Source: Deltaproteobacteria bacterium
Lineage (GTDB): Bacteria; Myxococcota_A; Polyangia; HGW-17; JAJRWW01
Direction: 5' to 3'
DNA length: 43,124 nt
NCBI GenBank assembly: GCA_029938605.1
Contig: JAOZUO010000040.1
Location: forward strand, 1-43,124
The notes under the pieces: generated by a model
Database searches by the model: none
Seen by the model: the letters and a program-made list of their open reading frames with translations, nothing else
Told to the model about the DNA's origin: nothing
Position numbers and translations under genes: made by a program
Shown here: positions 1-8,641 of the stretch, piece after piece
Numbering within the stretch: the first letter of the stretch is position 1
Layout: the number at the start of each line of letters is the position of its first letter

Positions 1-165
1 GAGGTGTTCACGGCAGCCGCTCTCGCAGCGCCCCGCTGGAGCGGCAGAGTGAAGCTCCTTCGCGCGGGCGGAACACAGAGAGCGCAGCCCGAGCGGAGGT
101 GTTCACGGCAGCCGCTCTCGCAGCGCCCCGCTGGAGCGGCAGAGTGAAGCGCCTTCGCGCGGGCG
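1..165. repeat. Two direct copies of a 70-bp repeat, each with an internal stem-loop
   Basis: Bases 1-70 recur at 96-165 with a single substitution that I can see, giving a 95-bp period. The first copy touches the window edge, so the array may continue to the left. Each copy contains a hairpin: arms GCCGCTC and GAGCGGC (16-22 with 39-45; 111-117 with 134-140) enclosing a second stem CAGC/GCTG around a GCCCC loop. No start codon and ribosome site of quality accompany it, so I read it as non-coding repeat DNA (REP-like or the end of a mobile element). Its nature is not established. Confidence 0.8.
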
Positions 166-220
166 AAGCGAACGGCTCAACCCCGCCTCCCGCACTCTGG
201 CACCTGCGGACCCCACTACC

Positions 221-243
221 TGCGGACCCCACAGGGGTCTGCA
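221..243. other. Hairpin upstream of the first gene
   Basis: TGCGGACCCC (221-230) and GGGGTCTGCA (234-243) form a 10-bp stem with one G-T pair and a 3-nt loop. The left arm repeats part of the preceding 14 bases (ACCTGCGGACCCCA appears twice in 202-231). There is no T-tract. It may end transcription from the left or be part of the leader of the gene at 320; neither is shown. The rest of 166-319 shows nothing else I can name. Confidence 0.4.
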
Positions 244-319
244 CATCGTGATACACTGCAGAAACAGTACGCACATTGGGGCGCAAACTATCGCAACCGC
301 CGATACTGGGAGTAGAATA

Positions 320-3300
320 ATGGCAATAAAACCAAGAATATTGACTGCTTGTGTATCAGTTTTCGCCTTGGGCCTGGTGGGGCTCGTGGGCTGCGGCAAC
401 AAGTCCACCGGCACGGGGGACGACGACAGCGGCACCGTGGACGCCAGCAATGTGACCTGTACCGACATCGACGGCGACGGCTACGGCGACGGCTGCGCGC
501 TCGGTGAAGACTGCGATGATCTGAACGATACGGTCTACCCCGGGGCCGAAGAACTCTGCGGTGACAACGTAGACAATGATTGTGACGGGACCACGGATGA
601 GGACTGCGCCTGCGAAGAGAACTCCGTGCGGCTGTGCTCCAGCGTGGGGGATCCGCTAACCCTGATGCCGCCCATGCGTTGTCGGCCCGGGATCCAGGAC
701 TGCGTGGACGGGGTGTGGGCGGCCATCTGCGTCGGCGAGGTGGGACCCGTGCAGGAGACCTGCAACGCCACCGACGACGACTGTGACGGCGACGTGGATG
801 AAGGCGTGATGGATCCCATGGGCGGCTGCAATTCGGTCATTCCGCCCGAGGACTGCGGCCCCTGGGGCGAGGGCAACGGCTTGGACGACAACGGCAACGG
901 CACCGTGGACGAGGGCTGCTCCTGCGCCGTGCCGGCCTACGATCCGGACCTGCCCCGCACGGACCAGCCCTGCTACTCAGGGCCCATCTACACCCTGGGC
1001 GTGGGGATCTGCCAGGGCGGCACCATGGACTGCCAGGCCAACGGCACCTGGTCGCCCTGCGTGGGCGAGACCCTGCCGGACACTGAGATCTGCGGCGACG
1101 CCCTGGACAACGACTGCGACGGCTGGGTGGACGAGGGTTGCCCCTGGTGTACGACTCCCATCCCCGAGGTGTGCAATGGCATGGACGACGACTGCGACGG
1201 TATCATCGACAACGGTGTGCTGAACGCCTGCGGCGGCTGCGCGCCGGTGCCCCTGGTGGAGACCTGCGACGACGGCCTGGACAATGACTGCAACGGCATA
1301 ATCGACGACGGCTGCCCCGAATGCTACCAGGGCCAGGCCTGCTACCCGGGACCGCCGGAGACTGCCGGTATCGGCGCCTGCCTGTGGGGCACCCGTTCCT
1401 GTGACGGCGAGTTCTGGGACGCATGTGCCGGATTCGTACTACCGACACCGGAGCTCTGCGGCACCGACGGTTCGGGCAACGGCATCGATGAGGACTGCGA
1501 CGGAATGGTGGACGAGGGCTGCATCTGCCCCGAGGGCGCAACGCAGTACTGTGGCGACGGGGCCGGCGAATGCACCTACGGCCTACGAACCTGCTCGGCC
1601 AACGTCTGGGGACCCTGCGAGGGCGGCACCGGCCCCTTCACCGAGGTGTGTGACGGCCTGGACAACAACTGTGACGGCCTGGTGGACGAGGGGCTCCTGA
1701 ACGCCTGCGGTACCTGCGGGGACTCCTGCTACCTGCTGCCCATGGATCCCACCACCCAGGGCGTACCGGACGACGGCATCGACATTATCACCGCGGGCGA
1801 TCCGGAGAACCCCACCGGTCGAGACGGCATCACCCTGGCCCAGGGCTCCTTCGTGCCGCCCTACCTCTGGGCGGCGAACCACACGGACCAGTCCGTGACC
1901 AAGTACAACACCGACCTGCACCAGGAAGAGGGCCTCTATTGGGCAGCCATCAACCCGAGCCGCACGGCCGTGGACCTCGACGGCAACATGTGGGTGGGGG
2001 GCCGGGACGACGGGCGCCTGACCAAAGTGCTGTGGGACACCAGCTCCTGCGATCCCATGAACAACGGTGTGGCCGGCCTGCAAACCTCGAGCGGCACGAA
2101 CCAGATCAACAGCGCGGCTGACCCCTTCGCCGACGACTGCGTGGTGTACAGCGCCGTACCCAACCCCAGCTATCCCTCCATCCGCGGCATCGCCGCCGGG
2201 CCCGACGGGCGTATGTGGATCGGCTACTCCGATGGCGGCGTACAGTCCATCGACCCGGTGACCTTCGCGCTCGGGCCCTACTACAGCGACGACGCCATCC
2301 CCCGGTGGGACCCCGACACCAACGGCGTGCTCCAGCCGGGCACCGGCACCCTGGACGCCGGCGGCGTCTACGGCCTGGTGGTGGACTCGGCCGGCCTGCT
2401 GTACACCAGCTCCTTTACGCGCAACACCCTGGCGGTGTTTAACACCAACGCCGGCCAGGAGGGGTGGGAGCGGGTCTACACCGGGCTCTGCGGCTCCTAC
2501 GGCATCGCCATCGACGCCGAGAGACGCGTCTGGATGGGGGGCTGGCCGAACACCGGCGGCATCGCCATGTTCGACCCGGTTTCCATGCGCTTTACCCACT
2601 TCCGGGTGGGGGGCGCCGACGCGGATCCCACGCCCGGGTCCACCCGCGCCGTGGTGCTCACCAACGAGTTCGCCTGCGGCGGGTTCGCCCGATTCAACGT
2701 CACGGGTGTCGGTGTGGAGCCGGCCACGGGAAATGTATGGGCCTCCTTCTATCCCATCGGCTACACCGGGCGACTGGTGGTGGACGAAGCCAACTACGCC
2801 AACTCCACCTGGATCATGATCGGCACTACCCGGGACACGAACAACAACTACCTAGCGGGCGTAACCAACGACCTGCGCGGCGTAGGCTTTGACAAAAACG
2901 GCTACGCCTGGACCCTCGGCCTCGGCAGCGACCGCGTGTGGAAGATCGACCCGGCCACCAACGCCCGGGCGGTCAGCCTGCCCACCGGCGACTCCATCGG
3001 CGTGGGCAGCCACTACACCTACTCGGACTTCACTGGCTCGACGGCCCTGAACTTCACATCGCCCCGGGGCTACTGGCGCTACATCTTCGAGTCGGAGTTC
3101 GAGCAGGCCCAGGTGGACGCCGTCGTGTGGGAGGCCTACGTGCCGGCGGTGACCTCGGCGGGGATCCGCATCCGCGCCATGGACCAGTCCCTGGTCCCCA
3201 CCACGGGCTGGCTCCCACCAGAGATTGGCGGCGTGCCCCAGTACTTCGATTATCCCGCGGGGACCGCCATCCACACCATCGACCTGGCGGCCAACGGCGG

Positions 3301-3406
3301 ACCTCTCATCGACTGGGCCTTCGAAGTGGACATCCGACTGTCCACCCAGGACCCGGACATCCGCCCCATCGTCCACGACGTACGACTGGAGTGGCAGCGC
3401 CCCTGA
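320..3406 (+). CDS. Lipoprotein with MopE-type repeats and a beta-propeller domain
   Basis: Secreted lipoprotein of 1028 residues. I place the start at ATG 320, not at the upstream ATG 248, because GGGAG lies 7 nt before it and it begins directly with a signal peptide ending in lipobox LVGC (Cys25). A short Asp/Ser/Thr linker is followed, to about residue 480, by at least eight copies of the acidic pattern D-N-D-C-D-G-x-x-D-E-G-C, the putative metal-binding motif of MopE-like proteins; Asp-rich loops of this kind are compatible with calcium or copper binding. From about residue 500 to 890 there are repeated blocks of the form G-(I/V)-x-x-(D/P)-x-x-G-x-(M/V)-W, as in NHL/Vgb (streptogramin-lyase-like) beta-propellers. 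The last 130 residues look like a beta-sandwich. Convergent with the next gene, 18 bp apart. A surface binding or adhesion role is inference; the ligand is unknown. Confidence 0.9.
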   Translation: MAIKPRILTACVSVFALGLVGLVGCGNKSTGTGDDDSGTVDASNVTCTDIDGDGYGDGCALGEDCDDLNDTVYPGAEELCGDNVDNDCDGTTDEDCACEENSVRLCSSVGDPLTLMPPMRCRPGIQDCVDGVWAAICVGEVGPVQETCNATDDDCDGDVDEGVMDPMGGCNSVIPPEDCGPWGEGNGLDDNGNGTVDEGCSCAVPAYDPDLPRTDQPCYSGPIYTLGVGICQGGTMDCQANGTWSPCVGETLPDTEICGDALDNDCDGWVDEGCPWCTTPIPEVCNGMDDDCDGIIDNGVLNACGGCAPVPLVETCDDGLDNDCNGIIDDGCPECYQGQACYPGPPETAGIGACLWGTRSCDGEFWDACAGFVLPTPELCGTDGSGNGIDEDCDGMVDEGCICPEGATQYCGDGAGECTYGLRTCSANVWGPCEGGTGPFTEVCDGLDNNCDGLVDEGLLNACGTCGDSCYLLPMDPTTQGVPDDGIDIITAGDPENPTGRDGITLAQGSFVPPYLWAANHTDQSVTKYNTDLHQEEGLYWAAINPSRTAVDLDGNMWVGGRDDGRLTKVLWDTSSCDPMNNGVAGLQTSSGTNQINSAADPFADDCVVYSAVPNPSYPSIRGIAAGPDGRMWIGYSDGGVQSIDPVTFALGPYYSDDAIPRWDPDTNGVLQPGTGTLDAGGVYGLVVDSAGLLYTSSFTRNTLAVFNTNAGQEGWERVYTGLCGSYGIAIDAERRVWMGGWPNTGGIAMFDPVSMRFTHFRVGGADADPTPGSTRAVVLTNEFACGGFARFNVTGVGVEPATGNVWASFYPIGYTGRLVVDEANYANSTWIMIGTTRDTNNNYLAGVTNDLRGVGFDKNGYAWTLGLGSDRVWKIDPATNARAVSLPTGDSIGVGSHYTYSDFTGSTALNFTSPRGYWRYIFESEFEQAQVDAVVWEAYVPAVTSAGIRIRAMDQSLVPTTGWLPPEIGGVPQYFDYPAGTAIHTIDLAANGGPLIDWAFEVDIRLSTQDPDIRPIVHDVRLEWQRP

Positions 3407-3417
3407 TCAGCGGGATC

Positions 3418-3434
3418 AGCCCGATCAGCGGGCT
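3418..3434. terminator. Small stem-loop between convergent genes
   Basis: AGCCCG and CGGGCT pair around ATCAG in the 18-bp gap between the convergent genes, overlapping the end of the leucine-rich-repeat gene. The surrounding bases contain GATCAGC three times. There is no T-run on either side, so function as a terminator is only a possibility. Confidence 0.3.
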
Positions 3435-4396
3435 CGGACCTTGGTGCGGGGGAGCGCCTTTTGCAGGCGGGCGAGTTGACGTTTTGAGAAAGCCTTGGCC
3501 GTGACGGTGAGGGTCTTGAGCCAGGTCATCTTGCGTAGGGGTGCCAGGCGACGGAGCTTGGGATTGTCTTTGAGATTGAGTCGATCGAGGTTCCTGAGCT
3601 TCGGCAGAGCGGAGATGTCGCGGATCCCGGTGGAGGCGAGGTTCAGCTCGCGCAGGCTCGCGACCTTGGCCAGGGGCCTCACGTCCTTGACCTTCGTACC
3701 GGCGAGCAGCAGCTTCTCGAGCTTGGTGAGGCCGACGGTCCAGGACAGGTCGGACACCTGGGTGCCGCTGAGGTTGAGAAACCGCAGCGCCCGAAGTCGT
3801 CCTATGGGCCCAAATGCCTTGATGGACGGCGAATGGGACAGGGAGAGCGCCTTGAGCCGGGTCATCTTTTCCAAAAACGCTAGATCGGTGACCGCGCAGT
3901 GGCTACACCGCAGGTACGTCAGACTCGTAAGGACGGCCAGGGGCGCCAGGTCCTTAGCGTAGGACGCCTTGACAATCTTCAGCTCCCGAAGCCCGGACAA
4001 CTTGGCCAGTTGACCAATGTCTACTTCGGTCTTGAACACCATGACCGTCCGGAGCGCCGGCAACGTGGCGAGCCGCTCCACGCCTTCGAGGCGCTCAGAC
4101 GAGGAGACGTCCAACAACCACAGCTTTTTTAAGGAGGAAAGAACCGAGGCCTGGATGACCCCCTGACCGCGGCAGTAAACCTTCTGGGTAGTCTCGATGA
4201 CCAGGCTCTTGCCGCAGAAATCCACGGTGGTGGGCACGGGCCGCTTCGGTGGCGCCTTCTTCGTAGCCGGCTTCTTCTCGGCGGTGGAGTCGGACTTGCT
4301 GCCGCAGCCGAGCACCAGCACTGGCACCGGCACCAGCGCTAGCGCCAACGCCAACGCCAACGCGGCAAAGCACCTGGCAAGCCGTAGGGATCTCAT
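3425..4396 (-). CDS. Leucine-rich-repeat lipoprotein
   Basis: 323 residues. The signal peptide has an unusual hydrophobic core made almost wholly of Leu-Ala then Val-Pro pairs and ends in lipobox VLGC, so the mature protein is probably a lipoprotein. After a Lys/Pro/Ala-rich linker and a short cysteine-containing segment, about nine leucine-rich repeats follow (pattern L-x-x-L-x-x-L-x-L-x-x-T-x-(V/I)-x-D-(V/I)), with Asn or Thr at the turn position. Such repeats form a curved solenoid used for protein contacts; no enzyme motif is visible. The start ATG overlaps the stop of the upstream gene as ATGA, and GAGGA precedes it by 6 nt, so the two are translationally coupled. The partner may therefore be the TAXI-type protein; that is inference from coupling only. 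Confidence 0.85.
   Translation of the reverse strand: MRSLRLARCFAALALALALALVPVPVLVLGCGSKSDSTAEKKPATKKAPPKRPVPTTVDFCGKSLVIETTQKVYCRGQGVIQASVLSSLKKLWLLDVSSSERLEGVERLATLPALRTVMVFKTEVDIGQLAKLSGLRELKIVKASYAKDLAPLAVLTSLTYLRCSHCAVTDLAFLEKMTRLKALSLSHSPSIKAFGPIGRLRALRFLNLSGTQVSDLSWTVGLTKLEKLLLAGTKVKDVRPLAKVASLRELNLASTGIRDISALPKLRNLDRLNLKDNPKLRRLAPLRKMTWLKTLTVTAKAFSKRQLARLQKALPRTKVRAR
4312..4362. repeat. Hexanucleotide tract encoding the signal-peptide core
   Basis: GCCAAC-type hexamers (GCTAGC, GCCAAC repeated) encode the alternating Leu-Ala stretch of the lipoprotein signal peptide at 3425-4396. Because the unit is 6 bp, slippage would lengthen or shorten the hydrophobic core without a frameshift. 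Confidence 0.6.
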
Positions 4397-5907
4397 GATT
4401 CGTCCTCACCTCCGGCGGATGCCTTATCGGAGCTCTTCTCGGAGCTCTTCTCGGTGCTCTTTTCGGAGCTCTCTTCGGAGCTCTCTTCGGATGGCGGCGC
4501 GCCGTCGTCTGGAGCGTCGGGCTCCTTGTCCAACTGCGCCAGGGCGTCGTTGCGCACCAGACGCAGGTGCATTCGCCAGTGGTAGAGCTCGTTGCGATAC
4601 TCGTGAGGAATGCGATCCGAGAGGTCGACCAGCTCCTGGCGCAACCCCTCTACCCGCGCAATTCCATCCAGGACGTCCTTGGGGTCGGTGGCCTCGAATA
4701 TAACCTCCTCGACGCGACTCAGGGCCGCATAGTGCCGCTTCATGAGCCGCTTCACCCGGAAGCTCACGATCATGGGCCAGATTTTGAACACCGGAATCAG
4801 CACCGTGAGCAGCGGGATCAGCAGGAGCTTGAACCGGGACAAGAGCCGCACGGCCCAAAATGGCAGGGACTTGGACAGCCAACTCTCCCCATTCCGGGCA
4901 AACCGCTCCGCCGCCGGGTGCACGACGAGCTCGCTGTTTTTGATGTTCGGGTAGCGCCCGGGAGGATCCACCGCGTTGCCCTCGCTGAAGATGACCTGCG
5001 ACGCCTTGTAAAACAGCTCCACCACCCGCGGGTGGAGGTCTTTACGACAGGCGAGCATGGCCTTGGGGGCGATCATGGACACGGACCGGCGCGGCAGGTC
5101 CCGGTGCAGATCCACCACTCCCCGGTGCAACTCCACATGGGACAAGAACCGTATCTGCTTGGAGTACGCCACGTGGCGCTTGAAGTCCATGAGCTCGAGC
5201 TGCTTCGCCCGCAGCAGCCGGTGCACTTGGGACGAACGAGGCGAGGCGATGAGCACCACTCCGTCCAGCCGGTCCCCGTCAGCCAAGGGCGTACCCGACA
5301 GGACGTGATCGATGGCCAAGGTCGTGGGTAGGGTCTTGAGCTCCCGGGTGGAGGTGATGCCGTTCTTGGCGAAGATGAGCCGGGCCACGGGCTGGGTGCC
5401 ACTGCCCGATGGGCCGATGGCGATGTGGTGGCCCCTCAGCTGCGTGATCTGCACAATGGGCCGGCCCAGGTTCTGGCGCACTCCCTTGCGGTAAAAGAGC
5501 CACAGGGGCTCGGAGTAGAGGGTCGCGATGGCGCGTACGGGCAGATCCTCGGGATCGAGGGGTGACGCGCCCTTCTTAGACCCAAAGGCCGTGTCCCGCA
5601 CTCCGCTCTGCACAAAGGCCACCTGCACCCGGCGGTAAGACTGGGTGGTGGTGAGCCGCTGGTAGTTTTCCAGTGACCCCTTGGTCTGCACCAGCTCCAC
5701 CTTCAACCCGAGCTCCTTGAGCCGAGCCGCCAACCGCTGCCCGTAGGCGTGGTAGGCGCTCCCCGGACTGCCCGTGGCCAGACGCACCGAGTTGGGCGGC
5801 GCGGGCTCGGAGAGTTCCAGGGCCACGAAGAACGCGGCCACGGACGCCAAGACGATGGCCCCACGAATGAGCCAACGCTTCCGACGGGCTTTCTTGTCTA
5901 CGGCCAT
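4393..5907 (-). CDS. TAXI-family solute-binding protein, membrane-anchored, with Ser/Glu tail
   Basis: 504 residues from ATG 5907 (GAGGA 5-6 nt upstream; a TTG five codons earlier has no such site). After a basic N-terminus and one membrane segment (about residues 11-32) comes a TAXI/NMT1-like domain, with the family's opening strand R-L-A-T-G-S-P-G-S-A-Y-H-A-Y-G and a later I-G-P-S-G-S-G-T-Q segment. This domain normally binds a small organic anion or amino acid and feeds a TRAP permease. Residues about 370-392 form a second hydrophobic segment, followed by a basic stretch, a helical region and an acidic tail of repeated S-S-E / S-S-E-K units encoded by a repetitive DNA tract (about 4425-4500). 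No TRAP permease gene is present in the window, so it may act as a receptor or pair with a distant permease. The C-terminal membrane segment fits a known long TAXI subgroup. Confidence 0.85.
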   Translation of the reverse strand: MAVDKKARRKRWLIRGAIVLASVAAFFVALELSEPAPPNSVRLATGSPGSAYHAYGQRLAARLKELGLKVELVQTKGSLENYQRLTTTQSYRRVQVAFVQSGVRDTAFGSKKGASPLDPEDLPVRAIATLYSEPLWLFYRKGVRQNLGRPIVQITQLRGHHIAIGPSGSGTQPVARLIFAKNGITSTRELKTLPTTLAIDHVLSGTPLADGDRLDGVVLIASPRSSQVHRLLRAKQLELMDFKRHVAYSKQIRFLSHVELHRGVVDLHRDLPRRSVSMIAPKAMLACRKDLHPRVVELFYKASQVIFSEGNAVDPPGRYPNIKNSELVVHPAAERFARNGESWLSKSLPFWAVRLLSRFKLLLIPLLTVLIPVFKIWPMIVSFRVKRLMKRHYAALSRVEEVIFEATDPKDVLDGIARVEGLRQELVDLSDRIPHEYRNELYHWRMHLRLVRNDALAQLDKEPDAPDDGAPPSEESSEESSEKSTEKSSEKSSDKASAGGEDES

Positions 5908-5987
5908 AGGTCCTCGCAACAACAGTACCGGCAGCGCCCGTCCCGGTCAACGAGTGTCCAAGACGCAAGAGGTACTGTCTGCAACTC

Positions 5988-6008
5988 AGAATGCAATTCT
6001 GGTATACT
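5988..6008 (+). promoter_or_regulatory. Possible extended -10 promoter with overlapping inverted repeat
   Basis: TGGTATACT at 6000-6008 resembles an extended -10 element for the exporter gene at 6092. Directly upstream, AGAAT-GCA-ATTCT (5988-6000) is a perfect inverted repeat where a repressor could cover the promoter. The -35 region is poor. The element lies in the 184-bp divergent gap between the TAXI-type and MMPL genes. Confidence 0.35.
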
Positions 6009-6091
6009 AACGTCACTAATTCGCTCACACGCAGAGACAATCAACTACAAATTCAATACGTTATCCAATCTGAAGCGAGCTGCCACCGAAC

Positions 6092-8380
6092 ATGATTGAA
6101 CGTTTTCTCGGCCGAATGACCGCTTGGCTAATACGCCACCGGCTCCTCGTGGTGCTCTTCTGGCTGCTGCCCGCGCCCCTTCTCGTGATGGGATACCTGG
6201 GCGTCAACGGGCGACTCAAGTCCACGGTGGACACCCACGCCGGGGCGCACTCCACCATCGTGGCCAAGAAGCGGGCCCAGGGCTTCTCCCGCCAGACCGA
6301 GTTCATCGCCACCATCACCTATCACGACAACAAGCTCACCGCCGACGACACACCGATCTTCAAGTCGGTGGCCCAGGTCAACGCCGCACTCATAAAGCAC
6401 CCCTGCACCGCGCGCCTCACCTCCTACGCCGAGCTCCCCATCCGCAACTTCTTCGTGTCCCAAAACGGCCTCACCCAGGCTTCGATCATCGAGATGAAGG
6501 TCCACCGGGGGGACTACTCCAAGGCCGAGGCCTGCGTGGTGAAGTACCGGAAGCTCATCGCCAAGCTGCGGCCCAAACTCCCGCTACCGCGCCTGGAGGT
6601 GCTGGTCACCGGGATCTCGGCCTTCGAAGTGGACATGGGCGTCATCGTGCAGCGGGACTCCGCCCGCGCCGAGCTGGTGGTCTTCGCCATCAGCCTCATC
6701 TTGCTGGTGTGGATGTTCCGCAGCGCCGCCGCCTCGGTGCTGCCCCTGATCACCTCCGCCTTCGCGGTCACCTGCTGCCTGAGCATCATCTACATCGCGG
6801 CGGCGTACATGAAGCTCTCCTTCTTCGTGTCCACGGTGGCCTCCATGAGCGGGCTCGCCCTGGGCCTGGACTACGCGCTGCTATACGTCAACCGCGTCAA
6901 GGAAGAGATGGCCAAGGGCGCCCAGCCCACCGACGCCATCGTCACCGCCGGTCGCACCGCGGGCAAGGCCATCCTCGGCTCAGGCACCCTGGTAACCCTG
7001 GGCTTCCTGGGGCTCTTCATCCCTCAGCTCGGCCTGGCGCAGTCCCTGGCCATCGGCGGTGTGCTCATCGTCTTTTTCACCCTGTGCACCACCCTGACCC
7101 TGCTCCCGGTGCTGCTGTCGTTTTTCCAGCCCGCCATGGACTGGCCGCGCTGGAACTGGTTCACCGCGAGCCACGCAGCCGTGGACCGGTTCTGGGATCG
7201 CTGGGCCACCTTCGTCATCAAGCACCCCTGGCTGCCGCTGCTGGGCGCCGCGATCATCGTCGGCTTCTTCGCGCCCCGGGTCTTCGACATTCAGGTCATG
7301 AACCCCCGTCATGAGATCATCCCCGCCGAGGTGGAGGCCCGACGGGGCGTGGAGCGGGTCATCGAGATCGCCGGCGAGGGCCAGATCTACCCCGTCACCT
7401 GCATCGCGGAGATCACCGACGGCGGCACCTGGGACAACCCAAAGCGCCAGCGCTTCCTCATCAAACGATTCGAGGAGGTGCGAGCCATGAAGTCCGTGGC
7501 CGTGGTGCGCGGTCCGGACCTGCTCATGGCCATGTCGGTGAACCTGCTCGGGGTGCGCCTGGGCGCCGGCTTCGGGGACGGCTTCGCCGGGCGGTACATC
7601 AGCGACAACCGCCGCATGGTGAGCTTCGACGTCCACGCGCGCACGGTCAACGACAAGAGCCTAGACGATCTCGTCAAAGCCCTGCGCAAGAACCTGACCC
7701 GAGGATTTGCCGCGGACAAGGGCATCAAGCTCTGGGTAGGCGGCCAGCCCGCCACCACCTGGGAGACCAAAAAAACCCTCGTGGGTTCCTTGCCCACCAT
7801 GGTGCCGTTTGTGATCATCGCGGCGTTCCTGATGATGGCCCTGTTCTTCCGCTCCCTGGTGATCCCCCTCAAGGCTGTCATTCTGAACGTTATCTCCCTA
7901 TCGACCACCTACGGCATCCTCGTGCTGGTGTTTCAGCAGGGCTACGGGCTGTCGCTGCTCGGCGTGGACGGCGCCCCCCAGGGGGCCATGAGTCTGGTCA
8001 CGCCCGTGGTGCTGTTCTGCGTGCTGTTCGGCGTGTCCATGGACTACGAGGTGTTCCTGATCTCCCGCATCAAGGAGTCCTACACCAAGGAGGGCGGCTT
8101 CGACGCCTCCCCCGAGCGCCAGGAGCAGTTGCACCGGGAGGCCATCCACCTGGGCCTCTCCCGCACCGGCGGCATCATCACCAACGCCGCGCTGATCATG
8201 GTCATCACCTTCGGCGCCTTCGTCTCGGGAGTGCTGCTCCCCATGAAAGAGATGGGGTTCGCCCTCGCCCTCGCCGTAGCCCTGGATGCCTCCCTCGTCC
8301 GCATGATGATCGTCCCGGCCATCCTACGCATCGTGGGCCGCCACACCTGGTGGTTCCCCGGTAGACGCAAAAAAACCTGA
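6092..8380 (+). CDS. MMPL/RND-family exporter
   Basis: 762-residue inner-membrane exporter of the RND superfamily, MMPL branch (YdfJ/MmpL-like), driven by proton flow. One membrane helix near the N-terminus (about 13-36) is followed by a periplasmic porter domain, then five helices, and this plan repeats in the second half, giving about 12 helices. Both signature segments are present: G-L-A-L-G-L-D-Y-A-L near residue 255, and F-G-V-S-M-D-Y-E-V-F-L-I-S-R near residue 646, with the conserved Asp-Tyr pairs linked to proton relay. Members export lipids, siderophores or drugs, or take part in cell-envelope assembly; the substrate here cannot be told. It stands alone on the plus strand with no membrane-fusion or outer-membrane partner beside it, as is usual for MMPL proteins. 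The ribosome site is weak. Confidence 0.92.
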   Translation: MIERFLGRMTAWLIRHRLLVVLFWLLPAPLLVMGYLGVNGRLKSTVDTHAGAHSTIVAKKRAQGFSRQTEFIATITYHDNKLTADDTPIFKSVAQVNAALIKHPCTARLTSYAELPIRNFFVSQNGLTQASIIEMKVHRGDYSKAEACVVKYRKLIAKLRPKLPLPRLEVLVTGISAFEVDMGVIVQRDSARAELVVFAISLILLVWMFRSAAASVLPLITSAFAVTCCLSIIYIAAAYMKLSFFVSTVASMSGLALGLDYALLYVNRVKEEMAKGAQPTDAIVTAGRTAGKAILGSGTLVTLGFLGLFIPQLGLAQSLAIGGVLIVFFTLCTTLTLLPVLLSFFQPAMDWPRWNWFTASHAAVDRFWDRWATFVIKHPWLPLLGAAIIVGFFAPRVFDIQVMNPRHEIIPAEVEARRGVERVIEIAGEGQIYPVTCIAEITDGGTWDNPKRQRFLIKRFEEVRAMKSVAVVRGPDLLMAMSVNLLGVRLGAGFGDGFAGRYISDNRRMVSFDVHARTVNDKSLDDLVKALRKNLTRGFAADKGIKLWVGGQPATTWETKKTLVGSLPTMVPFVIIAAFLMMALFFRSLVIPLKAVILNVISLSTTYGILVLVFQQGYGLSLLGVDGAPQGAMSLVTPVVLFCVLFGVSMDYEVFLISRIKESYTKEGGFDASPERQEQLHREAIHLGLSRTGGIITNAALIMVITFGAFVSGVLLPMKEMGFALALAVALDASLVRMMIVPAILRIVGRHTWWFPGRRKKT

Positions 8381-8524
8381 TTCGCTCCCGCCCCCGCCCC
8401 CGCCTTCGCCCCCGCCCTACACCTGTCATTCCGAAACGAAGAATCTCTCCTCAGGGAACCATTGGTGTAGGCTTCTTCTGAGGAGCTATTGGGAGCTTTT
8501 CGGGCTCCTTGCGAGGACCTCGTC
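8381..8524. other. Intergenic region with GC-hexamer tract, repeat-like motif and stem-loop
   Basis: 8386-8417 is a run of CCCGCC-like units. 8424-8450 (TGTCATTCCGAAACGAAG followed by AATCTCTCC) resembles, from memory, a common bacterial dispersed intergenic repeat of the type CATTCTGAGCGAAGCGAA; this copy would be degenerate. CTCCTCAG (8447-8454) and CTGAGGAG (8478-8485) form an 8-bp stem around a 23-nt loop and could end transcription of the exporter gene or lie in the leader of the small gene that follows. Confidence 0.4.
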
Positions 8525-8641
8525 ATGCTGTCCCTTCTCCGCCGGACCTTCGAGCTCGCGTTCTTCCACTTCGTCATCAAGTTCGTGGACAAGATCAGCA
8601 AGCTGCCCAGTATCAACGCGTTGGAGGGTGGTTTCAGATGA
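8525..8641 (+). CDS. Possible small protein, 38 residues
   Basis: An open frame from ATG 8525 to TGA 8641, with GAGGA about 8 nt upstream in the same context (GCGAGGACCT) that precedes the start of the TAXI-type gene. The third codon position is G or C in 33 of 38 codons, against 12 of 38 at the second position; this is the bias expected of a real gene in GC-rich DNA. The peptide is hydrophobic with charged residues spaced every three to four positions (core F-E-L-A-F-F-H-F-V-I-K-F-V-D-K-I), compatible with an amphipathic or membrane-binding helix. Its last 8 bases overlap the convergent APC permease gene. I recognise no family; it could also be the degraded remnant of a longer gene. Confidence 0.45.
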   Translation: MLSLLRRTFELAFFHFVIKFVDKISKLPSINALEGGFR

